Shown here: positions 43,021 to 52,429 of the stretch, one piece after another
How positions within the stretch are numbered: position 1 is the first letter of the stretch
Layout: each line of letters opens with the position of its first letter
Source: Pseudomonas siliginis
GTDB taxonomy: Bacteria > Pseudomonadota > Gammaproteobacteria > Pseudomonadales > Pseudomonadaceae
Assembly: GCF_019145195.1 (NCBI RefSeq)
Contig: NZ_JAHSTW010000008.1
Location: forward strand, 248,001 to 312,000
Direction of reading: 5' to 3'
DNA: 64,000 bases
Made by a program: the position numbers and the translations under genes
Notes under the pieces: model-generated
Databases searched by the model: none
What the model was told of the DNA's origin: nothing
The model's input: the letters and a program-made list of their open reading frames with translations, nothing else

Positions 43021-43049
43021 AAAAAGGACCTGTGAAAAGGTCCTTTTTT
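43021..43049 (+). terminator. Terminator of the M20 peptidase gene
   Basis: The stem AAAAGGACC/GGTCCTTTT is followed by a T-run. Confidence 0.88.
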
Positions 43050-43075
43050 ATTACCGCCACAAAACGCGCACAAAC

Positions 43076-43107
43076 AAAAACGCCGATCATCACTGATCGG
43101 CGTTTTT
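43076..43107. terminator. Terminator of the tRNA operon
   Basis: AAAAACGCCGATCA / TGATCGGCGTTTTT is strong in both directions. It lies 8 nt beyond the last leftward tRNA. Confidence 0.9.
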
Positions 43108-43114
43108 GTGAAAT

Positions 43115-43190
<76 letters not shown>

Positions 43191-43193
43191 AAA

Positions 43194-43269
43194 TGGCGTC
43201 CCCTAGGGGACTCGAACCCCTGTTACCGCCGTGAAAGGGCGGTGTCCTAGGCCACTAGACGAAGGGGAC
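43194..43269 (-). tRNA. tRNA-Glu (TTC), copy 1
   Basis: Leftward, 76 nt with encoded CCA. The acceptor is GTCCCCT, with anticodon TTC in CTTTCAC. It is identical to the copy at 43452-43527 and lies 3 nt upstream of tRNA-Gly copy 1. Confidence 0.97.
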
Positions 43270-43373
43270 ACGCTACCCGGAACACATGGTGTGTGTTTCG
43301 GTGTCCAGATCCGCATCCGAAGACTTGGTTCTGGTTTCACTCAGCACCGCCCGAAAGCACTGCTGTTTAAAAT

Positions 43374-43449
<76 letters not shown>

Positions 43450-43451
43450 AT

Positions 43452-43527
43452 TGGCGTCCCCTAGGGGACTCGAACCCCTGTTACCGCCGTGAAAGGGCGG
43501 TGTCCTAGGCCACTAGACGAAGGGGAC
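43452..43527 (-). tRNA. tRNA-Glu (TTC), copy 2
   Basis: Leftward, 76 nt, first gene of the four-tRNA operon (Glu-Gly-Glu-Gly). It is identical to copy 1. About 60 nt separate it from the promoter. Confidence 0.97.
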
Positions 43528-43899
43528 ACACTACAACATTCACTCCCTGCCGCGTTTCGCTGTGTGCTTTACGCTGCAAGTGGCGCGCATTCTATGGATG
43601 GATTGAGGGGTCGTCAACCCCCTGATATAAATTTATTTAAATCAATGACTTCGACCTGGATTACGGGCCGCGTAGGGCTTTTCCGTCGTCCGAAACCTGA
43701 CGCCTATATTCCGCCACTCGCCAAGACGTTATAGTCCACCGCACAGTGATGGCAATCTGCACATCAAGCGCCAGCATTCATCTATACCGCTGGCGGCCGA
43801 TACAGATTGCAGCAGCCGATCAAACCCGTCGAGCGGCGCTAGGCGCCTAAATGCCCAGCCACTACACTCGCATGCGAACCCTATAAAGAGGTCTTACCG
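43528..43899. other. Promoter region between tRNA operon and the 43900 gene
   Basis: About 370 nt. The left part holds the leftward tRNA promoter. The rest is a less GC-rich stretch (around 43625-43650, with TATAAATTTATTTAAAT) and a 5' region for the rightward gene. No other gene or repeat is seen. Confidence 0.6.
43589..43617 (-). promoter_or_regulatory. Sigma-70 promoter of the tRNA operon
   Basis: On the - strand TTGACG (43612-43617) and TAGAAT (43589-43594) have an exact 17-nt spacer. They are followed by a GC-rich discriminator (GCGCGCC), typical of stringently controlled tRNA promoters. Confidence 0.85.
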
Positions 43900-44670
43900 G
43901 TGACACCACTCATGATCACCCTGCTAGTCGTAGCCGGGATCGCAATTCTGATCGCCATTGGCTACATGAACCATGTGGTGGAAAACAACAAACTGGAGAA
44001 GGCCCGCACCAAAGTCGAACTCAACGACCGCCTGCGCCGCTGCGGCGAACTGACCGAAACCTTCCCCGGCCAGTTCATGACCCCGGCGCTCAAGCTGCTA
44101 CTGACCCGCCTGGAACTCAACGTCTGCCAGCGCCTGCTCAACCTGGAAAAAACCAGCGCGACGACCAAGGCCCGCATCACCGAACTCAGCGCCCTCGTTG
44201 CCCAAGGCGAATCGATCCCGGTGAACAACCCGCCCGCGCCGATCCTCACCGAAGCCAAAGCCAAAGACGTGCGCTTCCTCCTCGAAGCCCTGCACGGCCA
44301 GATCACCCGCGCCGCCCACGACGGCTTCCTGCCACCCAACGAAGCCAAACAATGGATTCGCGAGGTGCGCCACATTCTCGTGCTGCTGCACATCGAATTC
44401 TTCAACAACCTCGGCCAACAGTCCCTGCAACAAAACCAACCCGGCCAGGCCCGCCTCGCCTTCGAACGCGGCGTGCAATATCTGCGCAAACAGCAGGACC
44501 CGCAGATGTATGCCGAGCAACTGCAATATCTGGAAAAACTCCTCGCCCGAGCCAACGCCCAGGTCATGGACAAGATCGCCCCGGTGGAAGGTGAAGAAAA
44601 CCAACTGACTGCCGGTTTGAAGGATGCCGAAGCCGATGCGGACTGGAAGAAGAAAGTGATTTACGACTGA
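43900..44670 (+). CDS. Membrane-anchored helical protein of unknown function
   Basis: 256 aa from GTG 43900, after AGAGG. A membrane helix at residues about 5-22 (ITLLVVAGIAILIAIGYM) is followed by a cytosolic, strongly helical region with coiled-coil character (about 25-110). A TPR-like segment lies near the C-terminus (FNNLGQQSLQQNQPGQARLAFERGVQYL, cut here in two by description: the repeat spans about 172-215). I do not recognise the family. It stands alone, ending in its own terminator. Confidence 0.8.
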   Translation: MTPLMITLLVVAGIAILIAIGYMNHVVENNKLEKARTKVELNDRLRRCGELTETFPGQFMTPALKLLLTRLELNVCQRLLNLEKTSATTKARITELSALVAQGESIPVNNPPAPILTEAKAKDVRFLLEALHGQITRAAHDGFLPPNEAKQWIREVRHILVLLHIEFFNNLGQQSLQQNQPGQARLAFERGVQYLRKQQDPQMYAEQLQYLEKLLARANAQVMDKIAPVEGEENQLTAGLKDAEADADWKKKVIYD

Positions 44671-44687
44671 GGCGGGAATGCCGCTAA

Positions 44688-44716
44688 AGAAGCCACCTTC
44701 ATGGGTGGCTTTTTTG
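44688..44716 (+). terminator. Terminator after the 43900 gene
   Basis: The stem AGCCACC/GGTGGCT is followed by a run of T residues. Confidence 0.88.
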
Positions 44717-44752
44717 TGGGCGACTTGAAAGAGGTGTGAATTGAAGACCGCT

Positions 44753-44775
44753 TTCGCGAGCAGGCTCGCTCCCAC
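44753..44775. repeat. Single REP element
   Basis: One TTCGCGAGCAGGCTCGCTCC arm without an inverted partner of the same family nearby. Confidence 0.9.
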
Positions 44776-44824
44776 ATTGGGAAGCAGTGTTCTCAGGTAA
44801 AAATCGGTCGGCTGTCAGGCCGCC

Positions 44825-44847
44825 TTCGCTGGCAGGCCAGCTCCCAC
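44825..44847. repeat. REP element, second family
   Basis: TTCGCTGGCAGGCCAGCTCC differs from the main REP by GCTGGC/GCCAGC in place of GCGAGC/GCTCGC, keeping the palindrome. Confidence 0.85.
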
Positions 44848-44880
44848 GGAACAGCAAAAGCAAACCCGGGCCATCCCCAC

Positions 44881-44921
44881 GCGGCGAAGCCGAGAGCCTG
44901 GTCGGCCCAAAGGCCGCCAAG
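44881..44921. repeat. Structured dispersed repeat, internally deleted remnant
   Basis: The 5' flank GCGGCGAAGCCG (also at 53750-53761) is joined directly to the 3' end of the repeat (CCTGGTCGGCCCAAAGGCCG, then CCAAG). The roughly 320 nt between these parts in copy 2 are missing. It ends 3 nt before the chemoreceptor stop codon. Confidence 0.75.
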
Positions 44922-44923
44922 GC

Positions 44924-46891
44924 TCAAAGCCGAAAATGCCCAACCATCGAGCGCAACTCGCCGCCCAACTGCGCCAGCTCAACGCTCGAAGCCGCATTCC
45001 CGCGCATCGCCACGGAAGAGTGATCCGCGCTCGCACGAATCTGCGTAACACTGCGATTGATCTCCTCCGCCACCGAACTCTGCTCCTCCGCCGCCGCCGC
45101 GATCTGCTGATTCATCTGCTGAATCAACGACACCGCCGCCGCAATACTCCCCAGCGCACTTTCGGTCTGCAACGCATCACTGACCGCCAGCTTCACCAGC
45201 TCGCCACTGCTGCGAATCTGCTGCACCGACGACTGCGCCGCTGCCCGCAGGGCACTGACCAAGCGTTCGATCTCCTCGGTCGATTGCTGCGTACGCCGTG
45301 CCAGCGCACGCACCTCATCGGCCACCACCGCAAACCCCCTGCCCTGCTCCCCGGCGCGCGCCGCTTCGATTGCAGCGTTCAGCGCCAACAGATTGGTCTG
45401 CTCGGCCACGCTTTTGATCACCTCCAGCACCGTGCCGATATTCTGAATCTCGGCACTGAGGCTCTCGATGCTGGAACTGGCCGAGGTTGCCGAATCCGCC
45501 AACTGCTCGATCCGCGCCATGCTTTGACGCACCACCTGCTGGCCGCTCTCGACCTTGTCATCCGCCGTCTGCGCCGCGAGCGCCGCCTCTTCGGCATTGC
45601 GCGCGACGTCATGCACGGTGGCGGTCATCTGGTTCATGGCGGTGGCGACCTGCTCGGTTTCCTCCTTCTGGCTGTTGACCTCCAGATTGGTCTGCTCGGT
45701 CACCGCCGACAGCGATTGCGCGGAACCGGCCAAGCGCTCGATACCGGCCTGCAAGCCGCTGACAATCGTGCCGAGGCCGGCAGCCATCTGCTGCATCGCC
45801 AACATCAATTGCCCCATTTCATCGCGGCGCGTCACCTCGACCTTCGCCGTCAGATCACCTGCAGCAATCTGCTGCGCCACGCGAATCACACTGCGCAGCG
45901 GCGCCACGATCAGGCGCGTTATCACCCACGCGGCAAGTAATCCGACCAACAAGGCCAGCGCCGAAGAGCCAATGATCAATACCGTGTTCTTTTTCAGCTC
46001 CGCCTGCATCGAAGCATCTTCGGCGACATAGGCCTGATTGACCCGGTCCACCACTTGCGCCGCGCGCTGATGCAACTGGTCATAAACAGTTTTTTCTTGC
46101 GCCAGCAAACCGGTGTATTCAGCCAGCTTCTCGTTGAATCCGGCGATATGCCCCGACACTTCGTTGAGCACCGTCAGATAGCCCTCGTCCTTGACCGTGG
46201 TTTTCAGCGCCTCGGCCTGCTCCTGCGCTTGCGCGGCCTGCTCGATGTTGCCTTGACCGGCATTGTCGGCATCGCCCTTGCGGCTTTGATCCAGCCGCAC
46301 GCGCGCTTCGTTCATCGCTTGCAGCATCAGTCGCGAGACCTGACTGACCTGATTCGCCTGTTCGATGAACTGCGCGCCGTCCTTGCCCTCGGTGTCTTTC
46401 AACGTATAGGCGCCATCATCGGCCAGCCCGCTCTGCAACACGTCGAGGTTATTGGCCACGCTGGACACCGACCAACTGGCCATCTCCAGCGCAAGGTCCT
46501 TGGCCTGGCTCAGCGAGACAAATTCATCGAAGGCCTTGCGATACGCGCCCAGCGCTTGCTCGACATCGCTCATCACCGGCACATTGGCCGGGGAATGTGC
46601 CTTGAGCTCGCCGGCAAGAACGATCAGCCCATCGACGCCCTCGCGCAAGGCATCGGCGGTCTTCGGATTGCCGCGCAGGGCGTACTCCTGCTCGAGCAGG
46701 CGCACCTTGAGCAGGCCGCTGTTGAGCGCGGACATCTGCTTCAAGCCGTCGAAACGCAGGCTGATGGTTTGCAGGGACCAGACGCCGATCGCCGCCACCA
46801 ACGCAGTCAGCAGCAAGACCAGCACAAATCCGATACCCAGTTTTTTCGCCATACCGAGGTTGGCGAAACGTCCTTGCACGGCCGAAATCAT
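44924..46891 (-). CDS. Methyl-accepting chemotaxis protein with HBM-like sensor
   Basis: 655 aa. TM1 is about 18-40 and a long helical periplasmic ligand-binding domain spans about 41-295. TM2 (VLIIGSSALALLVGLLAAWV), HAMP and the signalling domain follow, with the conserved EQTNLLALNAAIEAARAGEQ tip. The length of about 250 residues and all-helical sensor fit the helical bimodular (HBM) class, as in McpS, which senses TCA-cycle acids; the ligand here is not known. ATG 46891 has AGGGGA upstream. No CheR/CheB pentapeptide is seen at the C-terminus. Confidence 0.92.
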   Translation of the reverse strand: MISAVQGRFANLGMAKKLGIGFVLVLLLTALVAAIGVWSLQTISLRFDGLKQMSALNSGLLKVRLLEQEYALRGNPKTADALREGVDGLIVLAGELKAHSPANVPVMSDVEQALGAYRKAFDEFVSLSQAKDLALEMASWSVSSVANNLDVLQSGLADDGAYTLKDTEGKDGAQFIEQANQVSQVSRLMLQAMNEARVRLDQSRKGDADNAGQGNIEQAAQAQEQAEALKTTVKDEGYLTVLNEVSGHIAGFNEKLAEYTGLLAQEKTVYDQLHQRAAQVVDRVNQAYVAEDASMQAELKKNTVLIIGSSALALLVGLLAAWVITRLIVAPLRSVIRVAQQIAAGDLTAKVEVTRRDEMGQLMLAMQQMAAGLGTIVSGLQAGIERLAGSAQSLSAVTEQTNLEVNSQKEETEQVATAMNQMTATVHDVARNAEEAALAAQTADDKVESGQQVVRQSMARIEQLADSATSASSSIESLSAEIQNIGTVLEVIKSVAEQTNLLALNAAIEAARAGEQGRGFAVVADEVRALARRTQQSTEEIERLVSALRAAAQSSVQQIRSSGELVKLAVSDALQTESALGSIAAAVSLIQQMNQQIAAAAEEQSSVAEEINRSVTQIRASADHSSVAMRGNAASSVELAQLGGELRSMVGHFRL

Positions 46892-46999
46892 TGCGCGTAG
46901 TCCCCTGCCAAAGTCTGTTGCCGAAGATTCGCAACGGGCTCGAACCAGCACAAGACTCTGGCGTCGGAATAATGGCAAAAAGCTACGCCCGCGTCGTTT

Positions 47000-48400
47000 T
47001 CAGAATGCTGGAGGTCGATCCGCGCAGGTATTGCGAAAAAACTGCCGCGCCCGTGGGTCGCAGGCACAGGCCACATTGATGCGCTGCCAGTCACCGCACT
47101 CACCGCTGGGACTGAAGGCGTCCGCTGCTGATAACTCCAGCCCGCAGTGCTGGGCCTGCCTACGCACCGACGCCTGGTCGCGCAAGCGCGCCCGCGCCCA
47201 GATAAACAGCCCGCCAACCGGCTTGCCGAACACTTCCCACTCGGCATCTTCCAGGGCCTGCAAGGCCGCCGCGCGATCGGCATTCAAGCGCTGACGCTGG
47301 CGCTGCACCAGTTTGCGATAGGCGCCGGTCGCCATCAGTCTGGCCAATACCGCCTCGGCCAGCCTCGAACAGCCCAGGCCGCTGATCATCTTGACCTCCG
47401 CCAGGCGCTTCAGCAGTTCGCTGTCCGCCAGGACAAAGCCGACCCGCAACGAGCTGCTCAGTGTCTTGGAGAAGCTGCCGACATAAATGACCCGGCCGCC
47501 ATGGTCCAGCGCCGCCAACCGCGTACCGTTGCCGGTGTGCAGATCAGCGTAGACGTCATCTTCGATCACGCGCAGGTCGTAGGTCTTGCTCAACTGCACG
47601 ATGCGCTGGGCAACGGCGGGAGTCAGGCAACTGCCAGTGGGATTGTGGTGATGACTGCCGATGAACAGGGCGCCGGGACGAAACTGACGCAGCACCGACT
47701 CGAGCATGTCGATGTCCGGCCCGCTCGGCGTACGACGAACTTCGAGCATCTGTACGCCGTGCAGACGCAACAGGTCAAACAACGGTGCATAACCGGGCGT
47801 TTCCACCACGACGCAATCGCCAGCCTTGAACAGGGTGCGCACGATCAGGTCAAGCGCATGACTGGCACCGCTGGTGCTCATCAGCCGGGTATTGCAGGCG
47901 TCGATATTCAGCAGTTTCAGACGCTTGGCAATTTGCTCGCGCAACGCTGGCAGGCCCAGTGGCGAGCTGTAGTTGAACAGGCTGGCCATGTCGGTGCGTG
48001 CCACCTCGCGCAGCGCATAGCTGAGGTCGTCGGGCTCACGCCAACTCGGCGGCAAGCCTCCTTGCCCCAAAATCAAGCGACTCGTTGCGGCGTCCACCTC
48101 ATCACGCCATGCGGGGCGGCCCTCGCACGCTGCCCATTCCGAGTCCGCTTCGCGCAATGCCGGCGAGGCCGCGACGATGAATCCCGCGCCCTGACGCGTG
48201 GTCAATACGCCTTGCGAAACCAGGCGCTCGCAGGCTTCGACAACGCACGACTGGCTGAGCAGATTCCCCCGGGCGATTTGCCGTACGGAGGGTAACCGGG
48301 TGGCCGGCGGGATGCCGCTTTGCACAATCCAGTCAGTCATTCCATCGACGATCTGCTGCACGACCGGCACCATTGCCTGTCGGTCAATTCTCAGTTCCAT
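47000..48400 (-). CDS. MocR-type GntR/aminotransferase regulator
   Basis: 466 aa. An N-terminal winged-helix GntR domain (about 1-75; LPSVRQIARGNLLSQSCVVEACERL) is fused to a class I aminotransferase-like PLP domain. The PLP lysine is in YVGSFSKTLSSSLRVGF, and FIGSHHHNPTGS is the aspartate-aminotransferase-type loop. Such proteins are PLP-sensing regulators of PLP or amino-acid genes. ATG 48400 gives MELRIDRQAMVPVVQQ. Target genes are not evident; the chemoreceptor lies just downstream. Confidence 0.92.
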   Translation of the reverse strand: MELRIDRQAMVPVVQQIVDGMTDWIVQSGIPPATRLPSVRQIARGNLLSQSCVVEACERLVSQGVLTTRQGAGFIVAASPALREADSEWAACEGRPAWRDEVDAATSRLILGQGGLPPSWREPDDLSYALREVARTDMASLFNYSSPLGLPALREQIAKRLKLLNIDACNTRLMSTSGASHALDLIVRTLFKAGDCVVVETPGYAPLFDLLRLHGVQMLEVRRTPSGPDIDMLESVLRQFRPGALFIGSHHHNPTGSCLTPAVAQRIVQLSKTYDLRVIEDDVYADLHTGNGTRLAALDHGGRVIYVGSFSKTLSSSLRVGFVLADSELLKRLAEVKMISGLGCSRLAEAVLARLMATGAYRKLVQRQRQRLNADRAAALQALEDAEWEVFGKPVGGLFIWARARLRDQASVRRQAQHCGLELSAADAFSPSGECGDWQRINVACACDPRARQFFRNTCADRPPAF

Positions 48401-48547
48401 GAGCTCGCAAACTCCTGTCAGTTTTGCTGGCAGCAGTAAATCACAGCCGCGCCGCCGAGGCTGTGCGACAACACCGCCAAATGCGGCAGTTCTAACGGTT
48501 TGATACACATTGTTTAGCGGTATTCACACGGACCAACCGCGAGGTAC

Positions 48548-48575
48548 AAAAAACCCGCACGCAGGCGGGTTCTTA
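48548..48575 (-). terminator. Terminator after the SDR gene
   Basis: On the - strand the stem AACCCGC/GCGGGTT is followed by T residues, 16 nt past the SDR stop. Confidence 0.85.
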
Positions 48576-48590
48576 AAATTACGGCAACCT

Positions 48591-49352
48591 TCAGAACGCT
48601 GTCACGCCGCCATCCACTGCCAGCGAATGCCCAGTGGTGAACGCTGCGCCATCGCTGCACAGATACAGCACCGCGCTGGCGATTTCCTCGACCTTGCCGA
48701 TGCGTCCGACCGGATGCATGGCGTTGGCGAATTCGCCTTTCTTCGGGTCAGCTTCGTAGGCGCGGCGGAACATGTCTGTGTCGATTACCGCCGGGCACAC
48801 TGCGTTGACGCGGATTTTCTTCTTCGCGTATTCGATCGCCGCCGATTTGGTCAGGCCGATCACCGCATGTTTCGACGCCGCGTAGATGCTCATTTTCGGC
48901 GCTGCGCCCAGTCCGGCTACCGACGCCGTGTTGACGATCGCGCCACCGCCCTGCGCCAACAGCAACGGCAACTGATACTTCATGCACAGCCAGACGCCTT
49001 TGACGTTGACGCCCATGATCGCGTCGAATTCGTCCAGCGAACCGTCGGCGAGTTTGCCCTTTTCGATTTCGATCCCGGCGTTGTTGAAGGCATAGTCGAG
49101 ACGACCGTAGGTGTTGATCACCTCATCCATCAGATTTTTTACATCGCTTTCCACCGTCACGTCGCAGCGCACGAAGGACGCTTCGCCACCGGCGGTACGA
49201 ATCAGCGCAACCGTGCCTTCGCCTCCAGCCGCGTCGAGGTCAGCCACCACCACTTTCAGGCCTTCGGCGGCAAACGCCAGGGCTGTCGCGCGACCGATGC
49301 CGTAGGCGGCCCCCGTGATTACAACCACCTGACCGGAAAACGTCATGCTCAT
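48591..49352 (-). CDS. Short-chain dehydrogenase/reductase
   Basis: 253 aa classical SDR. The cofactor loop is TGAAYGIG near residue 13, then NNAGIE, and the catalytic S-Y-K is in TASVAG / IYAASKHAV. The acidic residue after beta-2 (VVADLDA) suggests NAD. ATG 49352 has GAGGA upstream. It is divergent from the MDR oxidoreductase. The substrate is unknown. Confidence 0.9.
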   Translation of the reverse strand: MSMTFSGQVVVITGAAYGIGRATALAFAAEGLKVVVADLDAAGGEGTVALIRTAGGEASFVRCDVTVESDVKNLMDEVINTYGRLDYAFNNAGIEIEKGKLADGSLDEFDAIMGVNVKGVWLCMKYQLPLLLAQGGGAIVNTASVAGLGAAPKMSIYAASKHAVIGLTKSAAIEYAKKKIRVNAVCPAVIDTDMFRRAYEADPKKGEFANAMHPVGRIGKVEEIASAVLYLCSDGAAFTTGHSLAVDGGVTAF

Positions 49353-49587
49353 GGAGATGTCCTCGAATGCAAAAAACTGGGAGATGTTGCGTCGCAGCAT
49401 AGCCAAGGGCGGCGAAAGCGCGTCAGCACTATGCAATCGCTGTTTACAGGCCCATGCGCTGCAGTGATAAAACCCAACCCGTAACCATCACTGCACTGGA
49501 TCGACTCGCATTCGCCGTATCAGCCAACCTTGCGACATCGGCGTTGAAGAGCTATCAACAAGGCTTCATTCCATTCGAGTGCCTGTC

Positions 49588-50592
49588 ATGACCAACCAGA
49601 CCAATCGCCAGTTCCTGCTCGCCAAACGCCCGGTGGGCGCCGCGACCCGCGAGACTTTCACTTATCAGGAAGTACCGGTCGGCGAGCCACAGGCGGGACA
49701 GATCCTGGTGAAAAACGAATACCTGTCCCTCGACCCGGCCATGCGCGGTTGGATGAACGAAGGCAAGTCCTACATCCCGCCGGTCGGTCTCGGTGAGGTC
49801 ATGCGCGCACTGGGCGTGGGAAAAGTCATCGCCTCGAACAATCCCGGCTTTGCCGTCGGCGATTACGTCAACGGCGCTCTGGGTGTGCAGGATTATTTCC
49901 TTGGCGAGCCGCGCGGTTTCTACAAGGTCGACCCGAAACTCGCGCCATTGCCACGCTATCTGTCTGCACTGGGCATGACCGGCATGACCGCCTACTTCGC
50001 CCTGCTCGACGTCGGCGCCCCGAAAGCCGGTGACACCGTGGTGCTGTCCGGCGCGGCCGGTGCGGTGGGCAGCGTGGCCGGGCAGATCGCCAAAATCAAA
50101 GGCTGCCGCGTCGTCGGCATTGCCGGCGGGGCCGACAAGTGCAAATTCCTCATCGACGAATTGGGCTTCGACGGCGCCATCGATTACAAGGCCGAAGACG
50201 TCGTGGCCGGACTGAAGCGCGAATGTCCGAAAGGCGTGGACGTGTACTTCGATAACGTCGGTGGCGACATTCTCGACGCGGTGCTGAGCCGCTTGAACAT
50301 GAAAGCGCGGGTGGTGATCTGCGGCGCCATCAGCCAGTACAACAATAAAGAAGCGGTCAAAGGCCCGGCCAATTACCTGTCACTGCTGGTCAATCGCGCG
50401 CGCATGGAAGGTTTTGTGGTGATGGACTACGCCGCGCAGTTCGCCAGCGCCGCGCAGGAGATGGCCGGCTGGATGACCAACGGGCAGCTCAAGAGCAAGG
50501 AAGATGTGGTTGATGGGCTGGAGACGTTCCCCGAGACGCTGATGAAACTGTTCAACGGCGAGAACTTTGGCAAGTTGGTTCTGAAGGTTTAA
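49588..50592 (+). CDS. Zinc-independent MDR NADPH-dependent oxidoreductase (CurA-like)
   Basis: 334 aa. It has the leukotriene B4 dehydrogenase/CurA features LSLDPAMRGWMN and the NADPH loop GAAGAVGSVAGQIAK, with no zinc ligands. Members reduce activated double bonds such as enones. ATG 49588 is chosen; a GTG three codons upstream is possible. It ends next to a REPIN. Confidence 0.9.
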   Translation: MTNQTNRQFLLAKRPVGAATRETFTYQEVPVGEPQAGQILVKNEYLSLDPAMRGWMNEGKSYIPPVGLGEVMRALGVGKVIASNNPGFAVGDYVNGALGVQDYFLGEPRGFYKVDPKLAPLPRYLSALGMTGMTAYFALLDVGAPKAGDTVVLSGAAGAVGSVAGQIAKIKGCRVVGIAGGADKCKFLIDELGFDGAIDYKAEDVVAGLKRECPKGVDVYFDNVGGDILDAVLSRLNMKARVVICGAISQYNNKEAVKGPANYLSLLVNRARMEGFVVMDYAAQFASAAQEMAGWMTNGQLKSKEDVVDGLETFPETLMKLFNGENFGKLVLKV

Positions 50593-50610
50593 GGCCAGCC
50601 TGAAACCAAT

Positions 50611-50698
50611 GTGGGAGCGAGCCTGCTCGCGAAAGCGGTGGATCAGTCGGTAATGATGCCGACTGACACGCCCTCTTCGCGAGCAGGCTCGCTCCCAC
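50611..50698. repeat. REPIN
   Basis: Arms at 50611-50633 and 50676-50698 are in inverted orientation, between the convergent ends of the MDR gene and pyrF. Confidence 0.93.
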
Positions 50699-50718
50699 AG
50701 TTGGATCTTCAATAAGCT

Positions 50719-51417
50719 TTAGGCGATTTCGGCTACGACTGCGGCTAACGCCTGCGCCGGATCTGCCGCCTGGCTGATCGGACGGCCGATTACCAGATAA
50801 TCGGAACCGGCATCCAGCGCCTGACGCGGGGTCAGAATGCGCCGTTGATCATCCTGCGCGCTGCCCGCCGGGCGAATCCCCGGGGTCACCAGTTGCAGCG
50901 ACGGGTGCGCGGCTTTCAGCGCCGACGCTTCCAGCGCCGAACACACCAGACCGTCCATCCCGGCCTTCTCGGCCAGTGCCGCCAGACGCAGCACTTGTTC
51001 CTGCGGCTCGATATCCAGACCGATACCGGCCAGATCCTCGCGCTCCATGCTGGTCAGCACGGTCACACCAATCAACAACGGTTGCGGACCACTGCGCTTG
51101 TCCAGCTCTTCACGGCAGGCAGCCATCATGCGCAGGCCACCGGAGCAGTGCACGTTGACCAGCCACACGCCCATCTCGGCAGCGGCTTTCACAGCCATCG
51201 CGGTGGTGTTGGGGATGTCGTGGAATTTGAGATCCAGAAACACTTCAAAACCCTTGTCACGCAGGGTGCCGACGATTTCCGCCGCGCAACTGGTGAATAG
51301 TTCCTTGCCCACTTTGACCCGGCACAGCTTCGGGTCCAACTGGTCGGCCAGCTTCAGTGCGGCGTCACGGGTGGGGAAATCCAGGGCGACGATGATAGGA
51401 GTCTGGCAGGCGGACAT
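50719..51417 (-). CDS. pyrF: Orotidine 5'-phosphate decarboxylase
   Basis: 232 aa, making UMP from OMP. The catalytic Lys-Asp network is in DLKFHDIPNTTAMAV, and the C-terminal phosphate loop in LVIGRPISQAADP. ATG 51417 gives MSACQTPIIVALDFPTRD, the family start; upstream in-frame codons are unsupported. Confidence 0.96.
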   Translation of the reverse strand: MSACQTPIIVALDFPTRDAALKLADQLDPKLCRVKVGKELFTSCAAEIVGTLRDKGFEVFLDLKFHDIPNTTAMAVKAAAEMGVWLVNVHCSGGLRMMAACREELDKRSGPQPLLIGVTVLTSMEREDLAGIGLDIEPQEQVLRLAALAEKAGMDGLVCSALEASALKAAHPSLQLVTPGIRPAGSAQDDQRRILTPRQALDAGSDYLVIGRPISQAADPAQALAAVVAEIA

Positions 51418-51679
51418 GGATGGGCTCTCAGGCTGGTCGAAAACGGCGCGCATTGTAGCGGAACCGGCGGCGGCGCGGCACCCGATGATCGGTAAATCGT
51501 CGCGCTGGCGGTTATCAGCTTAGCCGGCGCGGCTATTGTGTCGACTCCGATACACAACCGACACGCCCGCAACACGCACCCGGGTTAGCCTCGCCCGGCG
51601 CAATACGCCCTTACAACAGCACTTCCCGCCTCTCGGCCGGACGCCTATGCTGAAACCACCCCTGGCAGTGAACAGCCCT

Positions 51680-52429
51680 ATGCACAATGCCCCGACAACC
51701 GTGACGGATGAAAGCAAAGACGACAAGCGCTGGAGCATCCGCGCGCTGATCGTCGACGATGACGTGCCGATCCGCGAGCTGATGATCGATTACCTCGCCC
51801 GTTTCAACATTCACGCCAGCGGCGTCACCGACGGCGCGGCGATGCGCCAGGCGCTGCAGGGCGAACATTTCGACGTCATCGTCCTCGACCTGATGCTGCC
51901 CGGCGAAGACGGCCTGTCGCTGTGCCGCTGGCTGCGCGCCGAATCGGACATCCCGATCCTGATGCTCACCGCCCGCTGCGAACCCACCGACCGCATCATC
52001 GGCCTGGAACTGGGCGCAGACGATTACATGGCCAAGCCGTTCGAACCACGCGAACTGGTCGCCCGCATCCAGACCATCCTGCGCCGCGTGCGCGACGACC
52101 GCACTGACCAGCGCGCCAACATTCGCTTCGACAACTGGCGCCTCAACAGCGTCCTGCGCCAAGTGGTCGCCGACAACGGCCTGGTAGTGCCCTTGTCCAA
52201 CGCCGAATTCCGCCTGCTCTGGGTCTTCATCGAACGCCCGCGCCGCGTGCTCAGCCGCGAACAACTGCTCGACGCCGCTCGCGGTCGCTCGATCGAAGCC
52301 TTCGACCGCAGCATCGACCTGCTGGTCTCGCGCCTGCGGCAAAAACTCGGTGACGACCCGAAAGCCCCGCAGTTGATCAAGACCGTGCGCGGCGAGGGTT
52401 ACCTGTTCGACGCGCGGGACATCGGCTGA
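51680..52429 (+). CDS. OmpR-family response regulator
   Basis: 249 aa. The receiver domain has the acidic pair LIVDDD and the phospho-acceptor Asp in VIVLDLMLPGEDG, with the conserved lysine in YMAKPFEPREL. The C-terminal winged helix is OmpR-type (LSNAEFRLLWVFIERPRRVLSREQLL). An in-frame ATG at 51647 would add 11 residues; neither start has a strong ribosome site. The stop overlaps the sensor kinase ATG by one base (TGATG), so the pair is coupled. Confidence 0.92.
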   Translation: MHNAPTTVTDESKDDKRWSIRALIVDDDVPIRELMIDYLARFNIHASGVTDGAAMRQALQGEHFDVIVLDLMLPGEDGLSLCRWLRAESDIPILMLTARCEPTDRIIGLELGADDYMAKPFEPRELVARIQTILRRVRDDRTDQRANIRFDNWRLNSVLRQVVADNGLVVPLSNAEFRLLWVFIERPRRVLSREQLLDAARGRSIEAFDRSIDLLVSRLRQKLGDDPKAPQLIKTVRGEGYLFDARDIG

